Of a stretch of 64,000 bases of DNA, positions 25,774-34,682 are shown piece after piece; the stretch's first letter is position 1, and each line of letters begins with the position of its first letter. The DNA comes from Pseudomonas fluorescens (GTDB lineage Bacteria > Pseudomonadota > Gammaproteobacteria > Pseudomonadales > Pseudomonadaceae): assembly GCF_040448305.1 (NCBI RefSeq), contig NZ_CP148752.1, forward strand, positions 5,185,501 through 5,249,500, read 5' to 3'. The notes beneath the pieces were generated by a model. It did no database searches. It had not been told where the DNA came from and worked only from the letters and a program-made list of their open reading frames with translations. Position numbers and translations under genes: made by a program.

Positions 25774-26433
25774 TCAGGCGCGACTCAAATCGCTCTGCAT
25801 GTCACCCAACAGCGCTTGCTGTTGCTCGCCGAACAGGTGCGGATAGCATTTTTCCAGGTGTTCGAAAAAGAACGCTTCAGGTACGTCGGCGAACTGGCCG
25901 TGATCGACGAGGTACTCCATCAGCTTCGCGCCATCGCGGTTGAAGGGATGAAAAACACTGTCGTTGATCCCGTCGAACTCCAGCGGCGCCACATTGAACA
26001 GATCGCAGAGTTTGCGGTTGAACGCTGGCGTCGCCTTGACCCAGCGATCCTGCAAATAGAACTCGGTGTAGCCGTGCATGGCGAACATGTCGCTCTTGAG
26101 CAACTCAAGCAGCCGTGGCGTCGACAAATGATTGCGCACATCCGCCAGGCCGATCCGGGCGGGAATCCCGCAATGCCGCGCTGCACCTGCTAGCAGCGTA
26201 GCCTTGGGCACGCAGTAACTCTCCCCGGCCGCCAACGCATAACTGCCGCACAAGGTTTGCGGATCGCGACTGAATGTATACGGGTTGTAGCGCACCGCTT
26301 CGCGCACGGCGTAATAGAGACTGATCGCCTGCTCCAGCGGATCGCGACTGGCGCCACGGTGCTTTTCGGCGAACTCCACGACGGACGGATGGTCACTATC
26401 GATGAAGCGGCCGGGACTCAGATACTCGTGCAT
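25774..26433 (-). CDS. transglutaminase-like domain protein
   Basis: Protein of 219 residues with a transglutaminase-like (papain-fold) core: the Cys of SYCVPKATLLAGAARHCGIPAR (Cys near residue 74), His in MFAMHGYTEFYL (near 120), and Asp in LQDRWVKATP (near 128), giving a plausible Cys-His-Asp triad. No signal peptide is visible. The family includes cysteine proteases and peptide-processing enzymes. Divergent from fadE, 205 bases apart. A longer in-frame extension antisense to fadE is not credible. Confidence 0.88.
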   Translation of the reverse strand: MHEYLSPGRFIDSDHPSVVEFAEKHRGASRDPLEQAISLYYAVREAVRYNPYTFSRDPQTLCGSYALAAGESYCVPKATLLAGAARHCGIPARIGLADVRNHLSTPRLLELLKSDMFAMHGYTEFYLQDRWVKATPAFNRKLCDLFNVAPLEFDGINDSVFHPFNRDGAKLMEYLVDHGQFADVPEAFFFEHLEKCYPHLFGEQQQALLGDMQSDLSRA

Positions 26434-26637
26434 GAGAATAATCTCCTGGGGAAGCCCCGAGTCTAGCGAGAGCTTCAGCACAGAGATAACGACATTTCGG
26501 CCAAATATGGGCGCTTTGCCGCTTGCTCGATGAACGCTTTTTCCACGATTCCAAACACATCGCTCCAACCAGCCTGTTTCGCGGATGCCGTCTAAGCTCT
26601 GTGGGCTGGTTCGCCCTGGTTTCACGGAGGAATGAAT

Positions 26638-29085
26638 ATGCTGCTGTTGTGGATACTGGTTCTGCTGGTCGGGATTGCTTATTTGGCCCACCGCCGCATC
26701 GCCCCACTGCCCGCCCTGAGCATCGTGGCCGTCTATGTCGTGGCCATGGGCGCTTTCAGCCGCGCGCCGGGCTGGCTGTTGCTGGTTTACTGGGTATTGA
26801 TCGCCGCCGTCGCCGCGCCCTTGCTGCTGCCCGACCTGCGCCGCAAATTGTTCAGCGCGCCGATGTTCAACTGGTTCCAGAAAACCCTGCCGCCCATGTC
26901 GCAAACCGAACGCGATGCCATCGACGCCGGTACGGTCTGGTGGGACGGCGAACTGTTCAGTGGCCGTCCGGACTGGAACAAACTGCTGTCCTATCCCAAA
27001 GCGCAATTGAATGAAGAGGAGCAGGCTTTCATCGATGGGCCGACCGAAACGCTCTGCGCCATGGTCAGTGAATGGCAGCTCAGTCAAACCATGGACCTGC
27101 CGCCGCAAGCCTGGACATTCATCAAGGACAACGGCTTTTTCGCCCTGATCATCCCCAAGGAGTTTGGCGGCAAGGGCTTCTCCGCCTATGCCCACTCGCA
27201 AGTGGCGATGAAACTGGCGAGCCACAGCGGCGACCTCGCCTCCACCGTGATGGTCCCCAACTCCCTCGGCCCGGCCGAACTGTTGCTGCATTACGGCACC
27301 GACGAACAACGCAATCATTACCTGCCACGCCTGGCGCGCGGCGACGACATCCCGTGCTTTGCCCTTACCGGTCCCTTGGCCGGCTCCGACGCCGGCGGCA
27401 TGCCGGACTCCGGGGTGATCTGCAAAGGTGAATGGCAGGGCCAGGAAGTCCTCGGCCTGCGCCTGAACTGGGAAAAGCGCTACATCACCCTCGGCCCGGT
27501 GGCCACCCTCCTCGGCCTGGCCTTCAAGGCCTACGACCCGGATCACCTGCTGGGCGACAACGAAGACCTGGGTATCAGCCTGGCGCTGATTCCAACCGAC
27601 ATCGCCGGTGTCGAAATCGGGCGCAGGCACCTACCCTTGGGCGCCGCGTTCATGAATGGCCCGAACTCAGGCAAGGACGTGTTCGTCCCCCTGGAGTTCC
27701 TCATCGGCGGCCAGGAGATGCTCGGCAAAGGCTGGATGATGCTGATGAATTGCCTGTCGGTCGGGCGTTCGATTTCCCTGCCGGCGGTGGGCACCGGCAT
27801 GGCCAAGTTCACCAGCCTGGTGACGGGCCAATACGCTCAGGTTCGCGAGCAGTTCAATGTGCCGATTGCCACTTTCGAAGGCATTCAGGAAGCCATGGCG
27901 CGCATTGGCGGCAACACCTGGATGATGGACGCCGCCCGCATGCTGACCGCCAACGCGGTCGATCTGGGCGAGAAACCGTCGGTGCTGTCGGCGATTCTCA
28001 AGTACCACCTCACAGAGCGCGGCCGCGATTGCATCAGCGATGCCATGGATGTGCACGGCGGCAAGGCGATCATCATGGGGCCGAACAATTACCTCGGCCG
28101 CAAATGGAACTGCGCGCCGATTTTCATCACCGTCGAAGGCGCGAACATTCTCTCACGCAACCTGATGATCTTCGGCCAGGGTGCGATTCGCTGCCATCCC
28201 TTCGTGCTCAAGGAGATGGCCCTCGCCAGCCGTGAAGACAAGGATCAGGCGCTCAGAGAATTCGATGGCCTGCTGCTCAAGCACATCGGTTTTGCCGTGG
28301 GCAACGCCGCCAGCACACTGGTGCTCAATCTCGGTTTCGGACACCTCGAACACACCCCGGGCGACAAGCTCAGCCAGGGTTACTTCCGCGCTCTCAATCG
28401 TCAGGCCGCGGCTTTCGCCCTGCTCGCCGACCTCAGCATGATGCTGCTGGGCGGCGCACTGAAACGCCGCGAACGTCTGTCCGCACGGCTGGGTGACGTG
28501 CTGAGCAACCTTTACCTGGCCTCGGCCGCACTCAAGCGCTACAGCGATCTCGACTCACCGCAGTACATGGCACCGCTGCTGGCCTGGGCCATGGAAGAAA
28601 GCCTGGGCGAGGCGGAACGGGCCATGGATGAGCTGTTGAATAACTTCCCGAACAAAGTCGTCGGCTGCCTGTTGCGGGTGATCGTGTTCCCGTTCGGTCG
28701 CCGGCACAAAGGGCCATCGGACAAACTCGGAGCCGAAGTCGCTGGGTTGATTGGCCGCGCCAAGGACGACCCTGCCCTGGAGGAATTACTCCTGGGTTGC
28801 TATCGCCCGCAAGCGAGCGACGATCCGGTCGGTGCATTGCAACACGCCTGCAATCTGTTGAGCGCCGCACAGCCGTTGCAGAAAAAACTGCACGTGGCGG
28901 TCAAGAGTGGCCAGGTCAAACCGCTGGCCGGCGAGTCGGTGATCGATGCCGCCCTCGAGGCTGGCGTGTTACAGCCGGTGGAAGCCCAAACCCTGCGTGA
29001 AGCCGAAGCAGCCCGGCGCAAGGTGATCGATGTCGATGACTTTGACCAAAAGGCTTTGGCACTGGCCAAGGGAAAAGTCCGCTGA
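26638..29085 (+). CDS. fadE: acyl-CoA dehydrogenase FadE
   Basis: Flavoprotein catalysing the first step of fatty acid beta-oxidation. The 815-residue protein matches E. coli FadE length (814), with two N-terminal membrane helices (about 1-20 and 35-58), the acyl-CoA dehydrogenase N-terminal, middle and C-terminal domains (about 130-560), then the FadE-specific DUF1974-like C-terminal region. GGAGG is only one base from an ATG at 26632 but 7 bases from the ATG at 26638, so I use the latter (MLLLWILVLL). Divergent from the transglutaminase-like gene. Confidence 0.96.
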   Translation: MLLLWILVLLVGIAYLAHRRIAPLPALSIVAVYVVAMGAFSRAPGWLLLVYWVLIAAVAAPLLLPDLRRKLFSAPMFNWFQKTLPPMSQTERDAIDAGTVWWDGELFSGRPDWNKLLSYPKAQLNEEEQAFIDGPTETLCAMVSEWQLSQTMDLPPQAWTFIKDNGFFALIIPKEFGGKGFSAYAHSQVAMKLASHSGDLASTVMVPNSLGPAELLLHYGTDEQRNHYLPRLARGDDIPCFALTGPLAGSDAGGMPDSGVICKGEWQGQEVLGLRLNWEKRYITLGPVATLLGLAFKAYDPDHLLGDNEDLGISLALIPTDIAGVEIGRRHLPLGAAFMNGPNSGKDVFVPLEFLIGGQEMLGKGWMMLMNCLSVGRSISLPAVGTGMAKFTSLVTGQYAQVREQFNVPIATFEGIQEAMARIGGNTWMMDAARMLTANAVDLGEKPSVLSAILKYHLTERGRDCISDAMDVHGGKAIIMGPNNYLGRKWNCAPIFITVEGANILSRNLMIFGQGAIRCHPFVLKEMALASREDKDQALREFDGLLLKHIGFAVGNAASTLVLNLGFGHLEHTPGDKLSQGYFRALNRQAAAFALLADLSMMLLGGALKRRERLSARLGDVLSNLYLASAALKRYSDLDSPQYMAPLLAWAMEESLGEAERAMDELLNNFPNKVVGCLLRVIVFPFGRRHKGPSDKLGAEVAGLIGRAKDDPALEELLLGCYRPQASDDPVGALQHACNLLSAAQPLQKKLHVAVKSGQVKPLAGESVIDAALEAGVLQPVEAQTLREAEAARRKVIDVDDFDQKALALAKGKVR

Positions 29086-29101
29086 TCCCTTCAAGCATGT
29101 A

Positions 29102-29140
29102 AAAACGGGCGCAGGCGCTTTATACTCCCGCGCCCGTTTT
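29102..29140 (+). terminator. hairpin between fadE and the downstream gene, possible terminator
   Basis: AAAACGGGCGC (29102-29112) and GCGCCCGTTTT (29130-29140) form an 11-bp stem around a 17-base loop. The loop contains TATACT, which resembles a -10 box, but no good -35 is present. Likely fadE terminator. Confidence 0.6.
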
Positions 29141-29159
29141 GCTCTTGAGGACTTATCTC

Positions 29160-29567
29160 GTGTCCAACATCGTTGCCGATCATCTCGTTTTACTCGACCA
29201 CCTGCGCAGCATCCTGGTCGCCGTAGGTGAGGCCGAGCAGGTTCCCGACGAAAGTCATGCCTTGTTCCTTGAGCGCTTCGACGAACTGCTTGCATCGCTG
29301 CCGATTGACCCGATCGAAAGCCAGTACCTGGGCCAGGACATCCTGTGCCAGGTCATTACGCGCTATCCGCAAATCGCTCACCTGGTCCCGCGCGACCTGC
29401 TGTGGTATTTCGCCGGTGACTGCCTGCATTACATGCCCGATGATGAAATCGACCTGTATCAGGCACTGGAAGAGCGCCGTTTCGAAGCCGAACAGAACGA
29501 CGAGCCTTTCGACTGGAACCAGGAAAAGCAGCTGCTGGCGCTATCGAACCAGGACAGCAAGCACTGA
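29160..29567 (+). CDS. conserved small acidic protein (PA2817 family)
   Basis: Protein of 135 residues of unknown function, conserved in Pseudomonas after the acyl-CoA dehydrogenase gene. It has no signal peptide or membrane segment and is rich in Asp/Glu, with a C-terminal YQALEERRFEAEQNDEPFDW segment. I chose the GTG start (VSNIVADHLVLL) because GAGGA lies about 9 bases upstream; the in-frame ATG at 29139 would start inside the terminator-like hairpin. No catalytic motif is recognised. Confidence 0.82.
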   Translation: MSNIVADHLVLLDHLRSILVAVGEAEQVPDESHALFLERFDELLASLPIDPIESQYLGQDILCQVITRYPQIAHLVPRDLLWYFAGDCLHYMPDDEIDLYQALEERRFEAEQNDEPFDWNQEKQLLALSNQDSKH

Positions 29568-29584
29568 TCTTCAATCAGTGATGC

Positions 29585-29622
29585 CAAAAGGCCCGCATGC
29601 TTGAGCATGCGGGCCTTTTTTT
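29585..29622 (+). terminator. intrinsic terminator after the PA2817-like gene
   Basis: AAAAGGCCCGCATGC and GCATGCGGGCCTTTT form a 15-bp stem with a TTGA loop, followed by a long T run. Confidence 0.93.
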
Positions 29623-30156
29623 ATTGCCTTCAGCGCAACCCGTCAATTTCGTCAACCGCACTGTGCTGCGACCTTGCCCACCCGCCTATCTCCAGCCTTT
29701 GCACCAATGGTTTTGTTTAAATTCATGGCACTTTGGTTTGATTGAACTACCTTCAAACAATAAGAAGTCATGACGGCTCGATTTTCCACGTCAGCTTCAG
29801 TGATCAGACAGCGGATTGGCAAAAGGAGTTACCTCACCATGATCCTGGCAGGCGCTTTTCGGCTCTGTACCTTCATTGCCGATGACTTTCCGGGGGAACC
29901 AGGTCGACCCATAGGCACGAGTATCGCTCAGACGGGCAGTCCAGGTAACCGGATCACTAAAAACCGATTCAGCAAAGGTCGCTCGCTGTCCCGCCAGATC
30001 AGCGAATTGCGCCCGCTCGTGTGTAGCACGCAAGGAATAACGCCAAGGCCATGGATGAGTGGTCGGGCGCATTGGGGGGGATAGCCCGATCCCCGTGAAG
30101 TGATCCGAGACAACTCAGTCCGCCTAAAGACGGTCTATCCAGTGAGGATGTACTTA
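29623..30156. other. 534-base region upstream of the tad secretin gene, no supported gene
   Basis: It lies between a terminator and the secretin gene and must hold the promoter for the plus-strand tad operon. A TGGCAC-TTTGG-TTTGA stretch (29726-29741) looks a little like a sigma-54 site but its -12 element is out of register. Overlapping open frames on both strands (for example ATG at 29839 on the plus strand, preceded by AAGGAG) have no recognisable product, and I cannot call either a gene. Confidence 0.6.
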
Positions 30157-31380
30157 ATGAGCCTTCGTACCGTGCCCGCTTTCAAGCGAATTTTCCATGG
30201 CCTGTTCTGGATGGGCCTCAGCGTGGATGCGGCTCAGGCCGCGCCGGCCAATTGCCAGCAACTGGACAGTTGGCCGACAACGTACGAGGTCGGTCAGGGG
30301 CTGCAGAATGAACTGCGCAGCCCCGTTCCGGTAACTCAACTGGCGGTGGGCGACCCGAAAATTGCCGACGTGCAACCCAGCGGCAGCAACGCTTTCATAC
30401 TCACGGGCATTGCGCCGGGGACCACCAGCCTGATGGTCTGGACCGCCTGTTCGAAAACGCCGCGCCAAAGCATGGTGTTCGTCAAGGGCAAGGCCACGTC
30501 GGCGCTGACCAGCGTGCCGTCGGTGCCTTCCGACGACCCGCTGCTGCCGAGCCAGGTGCAGACCGATATCCGCTTCGTTGAAGTCAGCCGGACCAAGCTC
30601 AAGGAAGCCTCCGCCTCGATTTTCGGCGTCCGCGGTAACTGGCTGTTCGGCTCGCCGAGAACCTTGCCCACCATTGGCGGCATTGTCACGCCGTCGATAC
30701 CGGTGAGAAACGACCAGTTCAACCTCACGTTTGCTACCGGCAGTACCCTGGTGGCACTCAACGCGCTAGAGGGCAGCGGTTTCGCCTATACCCTGGCGCG
30801 GCCAAGCCTGGTAGCGCTCAGCGGGCAGAGTGCGAGCTTCCTGGCCGGCGGTGAAATACCGATTCCGGTGCCCAGTTCAGGCAGCGATAACATTTTCATC
30901 GAATACAAGGAATTCGGTATCCGCCTGACCCTGACGCCGACCATCGTCGGGAAAAACCGTATCGCGCTGAAGGTGGCGCCGGAAGTCAGTGAACTGGACT
31001 TCACCAACGCCGTGAGCATCGCCGGCACGATAGTCCCGGCCCTGACCGTGCGCCGTACCGATACCAGCATCTCCCTGGCCGACGGCGAAAGCTTCGTCAT
31101 CAGCGGCCTGATCAGCTCCCACAACGATTCCCAGGTGAACAAATTTCCGGGGCTGGGCGATATCCCGGTTCTGGGCGCGTTTTTCCGCGACAACACCATC
31201 AACCGTGAAGAGCGCGAACTGCTGATGATCGTCACCCCGCATCTGGTCCAGCCATTGGCGGCCAATGCACAACTACCGTCATTGCCTGGCGAGCAGCTGC
31301 GCAATTATGACCCGAACTTCTACCGCATGTTCTTCCTGGAAAATGGCGACTTCGACAGTCGCAGCGGGCTCTCGCAATGA
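30157..31380 (+). CDS. rcpA: Tad pilus secretin RcpA/CpaC
   Basis: Outer membrane secretin of the Flp/Tad pilus system. The 407-residue protein has an N-terminal signal peptide ending around AAQAAPANC, a T2SS/BON-like N-terminal domain (about 35-140), and the secretin domain (about 230-395) with VPVLGAFFRDNTIN (close to the typical PvLGdLFR motif) and ELLMIVTPHLV. Start MSLRTVPAFK is chosen because GAGGA is 8 bases upstream. Unusually, it is transcribed toward, not within, the main tad operon. First gene of a three-gene operon. Confidence 0.93.
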   Translation: MSLRTVPAFKRIFHGLFWMGLSVDAAQAAPANCQQLDSWPTTYEVGQGLQNELRSPVPVTQLAVGDPKIADVQPSGSNAFILTGIAPGTTSLMVWTACSKTPRQSMVFVKGKATSALTSVPSVPSDDPLLPSQVQTDIRFVEVSRTKLKEASASIFGVRGNWLFGSPRTLPTIGGIVTPSIPVRNDQFNLTFATGSTLVALNALEGSGFAYTLARPSLVALSGQSASFLAGGEIPIPVPSSGSDNIFIEYKEFGIRLTLTPTIVGKNRIALKVAPEVSELDFTNAVSIAGTIVPALTVRRTDTSISLADGESFVISGLISSHNDSQVNKFPGLGDIPVLGAFFRDNTINREERELLMIVTPHLVQPLAANAQLPSLPGEQLRNYDPNFYRMFFLENGDFDSRSGLSQ

Positions 31381-31499
31381 ACCGGAGCCTGAACCAGACT
31401 TGCCTCGCCCTCACGCGTAACGGTGACTTTGCACGCTTGCCGGGCCAGCTGTATTGCCATTGGCCAGGCGTTCAACGTGTTGCGGCCAGGGGACCTTCG

Positions 31500-32213
31500 A
31501 TGAAAGCAGTCATAGCAATAGCGGCGACATTAATGCTCGCGGGTTGTGCCAGCAATGGCCTGTCTTCGCAACCGGCCAGCTGTGCCAAGCCCGGTTCGGA
31601 GCAAGAACTGGCCCTGAACCTGGCCGACAACATGGCCGAAGAAGGCCGTTTGTATGCCAGCCTGGCGAATCTTGAAGGTTTGCCCGATAACCTGGTCCAG
31701 GTTCGCCTGCGCAAGGCTCGGGTGCTGCGCTTGATGGGGCGTAGCGGCGACGCGCAGCCATTGTACGAAAGCCTGCTCGGCACCTGTCTGGCGGCTGAAG
31801 GGGAACATGGCCTGGGCCAGCTGGCCGCAGCCAAAAATGATAACGCCAGCGCTGCCACTCACCTTGAGCGTGCGGTGAAGATGGCCCCCACCGACGACAG
31901 AATGCGCAATGACCTGGGGGTCGTCTACCTCAATCAGCGACGGATCTCTGAAGCACGCTTTGAGTTCATGACCGCCATGGAGCTCAAGCAGGCAAACACA
32001 CTGGCGGCACTCAATATGGTGACGTTGCTGATCTACCAGGATAACTGGAAGGCGGCTGCCGACCTCGTGACCCGCGCCGACTTGAGCCCCCAGCAAGTCG
32101 TAGAGGCTCAAACCCGCGCGGAAAAACTCAAGGCCTCCGCCAAAAAAGTGGTGGCTACCGATGGCAATCGCAAGACTGAGGTAGCCGATGCCTCTACCAG
32201 TGCGAACAAGTAG
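31500..32213 (+). CDS. tadD: TadD-like TPR lipoprotein
   Basis: Probable Tad pilus assembly lipoprotein. From MKAVIAIAATLMLAGCAS the 237 residues show a lipoprotein signal with the lipobox LAGC and then TPR-like helical repeats (about 45-205, for example LRKARVLRLMGRSGDAQPLYE and DRMRNDLGVVYLNQRRISEARFEF). AGGGGA precedes this ATG. An in-frame ATG at 31377 overlapping the secretin stop would add 41 residues and hide the lipobox, so it is less likely. Lies 119 bases after the secretin gene. Confidence 0.85.
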   Translation: MKAVIAIAATLMLAGCASNGLSSQPASCAKPGSEQELALNLADNMAEEGRLYASLANLEGLPDNLVQVRLRKARVLRLMGRSGDAQPLYESLLGTCLAAEGEHGLGQLAAAKNDNASAATHLERAVKMAPTDDRMRNDLGVVYLNQRRISEARFEFMTAMELKQANTLAALNMVTLLIYQDNWKAAADLVTRADLSPQQVVEAQTRAEKLKASAKKVVATDGNRKTEVADASTSANK

Positions 32214-32231
32214 AACGTACGAGGAGTCGAG

Positions 32232-32501
32232 ATGAATACCAAAAGGCTGTTGATCGTGTGCATGGCTTGCCTGTCCACCACTGCCTGGGCCATTGAGCCG
32301 GGCCCCGCTTCGCCGTATCAACAAGGCACCGAACAGTGGTTGCAGCTGCAGATTCGCGGTGTGGTTGCCTCCCCAAAACTGCAAACCGCTTCGGCCACCG
32401 AACGTGACCTGGCCATGCAGCGCTGGCTGAATAGCTTCAACTATCCGATTCCGCAATATTTTGACCAGGATACAGCGGGAGAAATGACCATCGGCAACTG
32501 A
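32232..32501 (+). CDS. DUF3613 family secreted protein of the tad locus
   Basis: Small protein of 89 residues with a signal peptide (MNTKRLLIVCMACLSTTAWA) and a mature sequence of about 69 residues with the family stretch TEQWLQLQIRG. DUF3613 proteins are found in tad loci but the role is unknown. It starts 18 bases after the TadD-like gene and ends the plus-strand operon. Confidence 0.8.
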   Translation: MNTKRLLIVCMACLSTTAWAIEPGPASPYQQGTEQWLQLQIRGVVASPKLQTASATERDLAMQRWLNSFNYPIPQYFDQDTAGEMTIGN

Positions 32502-32602
32502 GGCCTGTCGATGGGTGATCAGCCTCTGGCGTAGTCCTGAGTGGCCTGGCTGCAAAGCCGGGTTTGATGTCGTGTGCAGGAAAATACAGTCCAGGTATTA
32601 AA

Positions 32603-32652
32603 AGGTGGAGCAGGCGATTGAAGTGAATGCACTCCGTTCGCCTGCTCCACCT
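32603..32652. terminator. 15-bp hairpin between convergent tad operons
   Basis: AGGTGGAGCAGGCGA (32603-32617) and its exact reverse complement (32638-32652) flank a 20-base loop. On the minus strand four T follow, so it probably ends the tadC transcript; the plus side has only a short T-rich tail. Confidence 0.7.
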
Positions 32653-32700
32653 CGTTCTTATGCAATACAGCCATCCTGTTCGACAGCAAGCCACTCCTGT

Positions 32701-33666
32701 TCACTTACCGAATACTTTGAGTACCCCGATCAGGGGGGGGCCAATGGTGATCAAAAAGAAGCTCGGCCACAGACATAAAATCAGTGGGAATATCAGCTTG
32801 GTGCCGATTTTCGCCCCCATCTCTTCGGCGGCCTGCGTACGCCGGTCACGGAATTCATCGGCATAGATGCGCAGGGTATCGGCCACGCTGGTGCCGAAGC
32901 GGATACTCTGCGCCAACAGACTGACCAGCCCTTGTACGTCATCCAGGCCCGTGCGTACGGCCAGTTGCTTGAGCGCCTCGGTACTGGAAATGCCCGCGCG
33001 GATTTGCGCATTGACCAGGGCCAGTTCTTCAGCCAGTTCGACCTGACTGACCGACATCTCCTCAGCCACCCGTTCGATGGTCGTGGGCAGGGCCAGGCCC
33101 GACTCCACGCACACCACCATCAGATCCAGCGCATCCGGAAACGCAGCACGCAGCCGACCTTGTCGCAACTGCTTGCGCTTGGCGACATACAGTGCTGGCA
33201 CCAACCATCCGATACCGGCCACCATGAACACCAACAGCAGCCCCATGATCAGGGACACCTTGGGAATCATCGGCAACAGCAGCAACGCAACGCCGACCAA
33301 CAACAGCGGTAACATCAAGCGAACCGCCCAGTACATCTGCACCGCCGAAGAGGAACGGTACCCCGCATGCGTCAATAAAGTCTGGGTGACGGACGTCTGA
33401 GCCGATTCGGCCGAGGCAAAGCGCTGGCCGACCCGCTCCAGCAACAGTTGCAGATTACCCGGAGCCTCCTGCCCGGCGGTATTGCCTAAATGACCACGCT
33501 TGATCAGCGCCAGACGACGCTGCACCGGATCCTGAAGCCCCATCATCAGCAAGATCACGGCGACGACCGCAAGCACCGTACTCAAACCGATCGCGCCAAG
33601 GAACAACAGGCGCGCCATCTCCTCGTTCCCCGTGACCCGACTGAACAACCCGAGCAAAAAATCCAT
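32701..33666 (-). CDS. tadC: Tad pilus inner membrane protein TadC
   Basis: Platform protein of the Tad secretion machinery, T2SSF domain. The 321 residues contain hydrophobic segments at about 20-43, 108-150 and 290-312, and a soluble T2SSF region (about 155-280) with ALDLMVVCVESGLALPTTIE. It follows tadB by 29 bases and is the last gene of the minus-strand operon, ending near a hairpin. It works with TadB as the inner membrane base of the pilus. Confidence 0.93.
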   Translation of the reverse strand: MDFLLGLFSRVTGNEEMARLLFLGAIGLSTVLAVVAVILLMMGLQDPVQRRLALIKRGHLGNTAGQEAPGNLQLLLERVGQRFASAESAQTSVTQTLLTHAGYRSSSAVQMYWAVRLMLPLLLVGVALLLLPMIPKVSLIMGLLLVFMVAGIGWLVPALYVAKRKQLRQGRLRAAFPDALDLMVVCVESGLALPTTIERVAEEMSVSQVELAEELALVNAQIRAGISSTEALKQLAVRTGLDDVQGLVSLLAQSIRFGTSVADTLRIYADEFRDRRTQAAEEMGAKIGTKLIFPLILCLWPSFFLITIGPPLIGVLKVFGK

Positions 33667-33695
33667 GACCTGTACCTCCCGGTAGCGAATACCGC

Positions 33696-34682
33696 TTAAA
33701 CCTGAATCCGGATGATTTTGCGTATCCAGAAAATCCCGACCAACATGGCAATGAAAGCCCCAATGATCAGCTTATGGCCAACCGGATCATTGAGCAGCAA
33801 AGGCATGTAGGTGGGGGTTGTGACCAGGATCGCCGCCGCCAACACGAAGGGAATAGCCACGAGCACCCAGGCCGACATTCGCCCTTCGGCCGACAAGGTT
33901 CTGACCTTGCGCTGAAAGCGGAAGCGCCCCCGAATCAGGCGACTCAGACGCTCCAGCACCTCGGTCAGATTACCGCCGGTCTCGCGATGGATGAGGATCG
34001 AGGTCACCAGCATCATCACCGTCATGCTCGGCATGCGTTCCAGCAGGCCGAGCATGGCCCGGCGCACATCGTTGCCATAGTTGATATCGGCGAAGGTCAG
34101 GCCGAACTCATGAGCGACCGGCCCCTTGTGTTCTTCGGCCACCAGGCGCAGGGTTTCGTTGAAGGGGTGCCCGGCGCGCAAAGCGCGGCACATGGCGTCC
34201 AGCGCATCCGGCAGGCCTTCCTCGAACGCAGCGAAACGCTTGCCACGGTCGCGAGAGATTTTCAGTATGGGTAACCAGAAGACCGCGAAACCCGCCAGCA
34301 GCGCCATCCACCAGACTGACCAAACCATCCAGATCAAGATACCCGCCCAGACACCCAGCACCAGCCCGAGCAGCAACACCCGATAGGCCCGGTATTCGTG
34401 CCCGGACTGCTCAATCATTTGCGTCAATGCTTCCATAAAAGGCAGCTGCTCAAGCCTGGCCTCCCATGGCGACAAACGCGTCAGGTATTTCTGTCGCAAC
34501 ACGGTCTGCATGCTGGACTGATTGTTGGCTTTCTCCAGTACGTGCAGGCGGCCACGAATGCGCTTGCGCATCTTGCCGGCCTCGCCGAATACCGGCACCG
34601 CCACGCCCTGGGACAAGAGGAAGACGGCAATAAACACCATGCCGAGGAACATCAGAATGAATTCACCGGGAACCTGGTTCAT
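33696..34682 (-). CDS. tadB: Tad pilus inner membrane protein TadB
   Basis: T2SSF-domain platform protein of 328 residues. Hydrophobic segments are near residues 10-28, 100-140 and 265-320; the soluble region contains LPDALDAMCRALRAGHPF. The ATG overlaps the tadA stop by 4 bases (ATGA), so the two are translationally coupled. Upstream GTG codons in frame give extra residues unlike the family and are not used. Confidence 0.93.
   Translation of the reverse strand: MNQVPGEFILMFLGMVFIAVFLLSQGVAVPVFGEAGKMRKRIRGRLHVLEKANNQSSMQTVLRQKYLTRLSPWEARLEQLPFMEALTQMIEQSGHEYRAYRVLLLGLVLGVWAGILIWMVWSVWWMALLAGFAVFWLPILKISRDRGKRFAAFEEGLPDALDAMCRALRAGHPFNETLRLVAEEHKGPVAHEFGLTFADINYGNDVRRAMLGLLERMPSMTVMMLVTSILIHRETGGNLTEVLERLSRLIRGRFRFQRKVRTLSAEGRMSAWVLVAIPFVLAAAILVTTPTYMPLLLNDPVGHKLIIGAFIAMLVGIFWIRKIIRIQV

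Noticed and set aside
26434..27630. N-terminal extension of the transglutaminase-like gene across the fadE start
   Set aside because: The extra residues are antisense to fadE and the transglutaminase domain begins at the ATG at 26433 with normal length.
29726..29741. Possible sigma-54 promoter upstream of the secretin gene
   Set aside because: TGGCAC is present but the -12 GC element is out of register by one base, so it does not satisfy the consensus.
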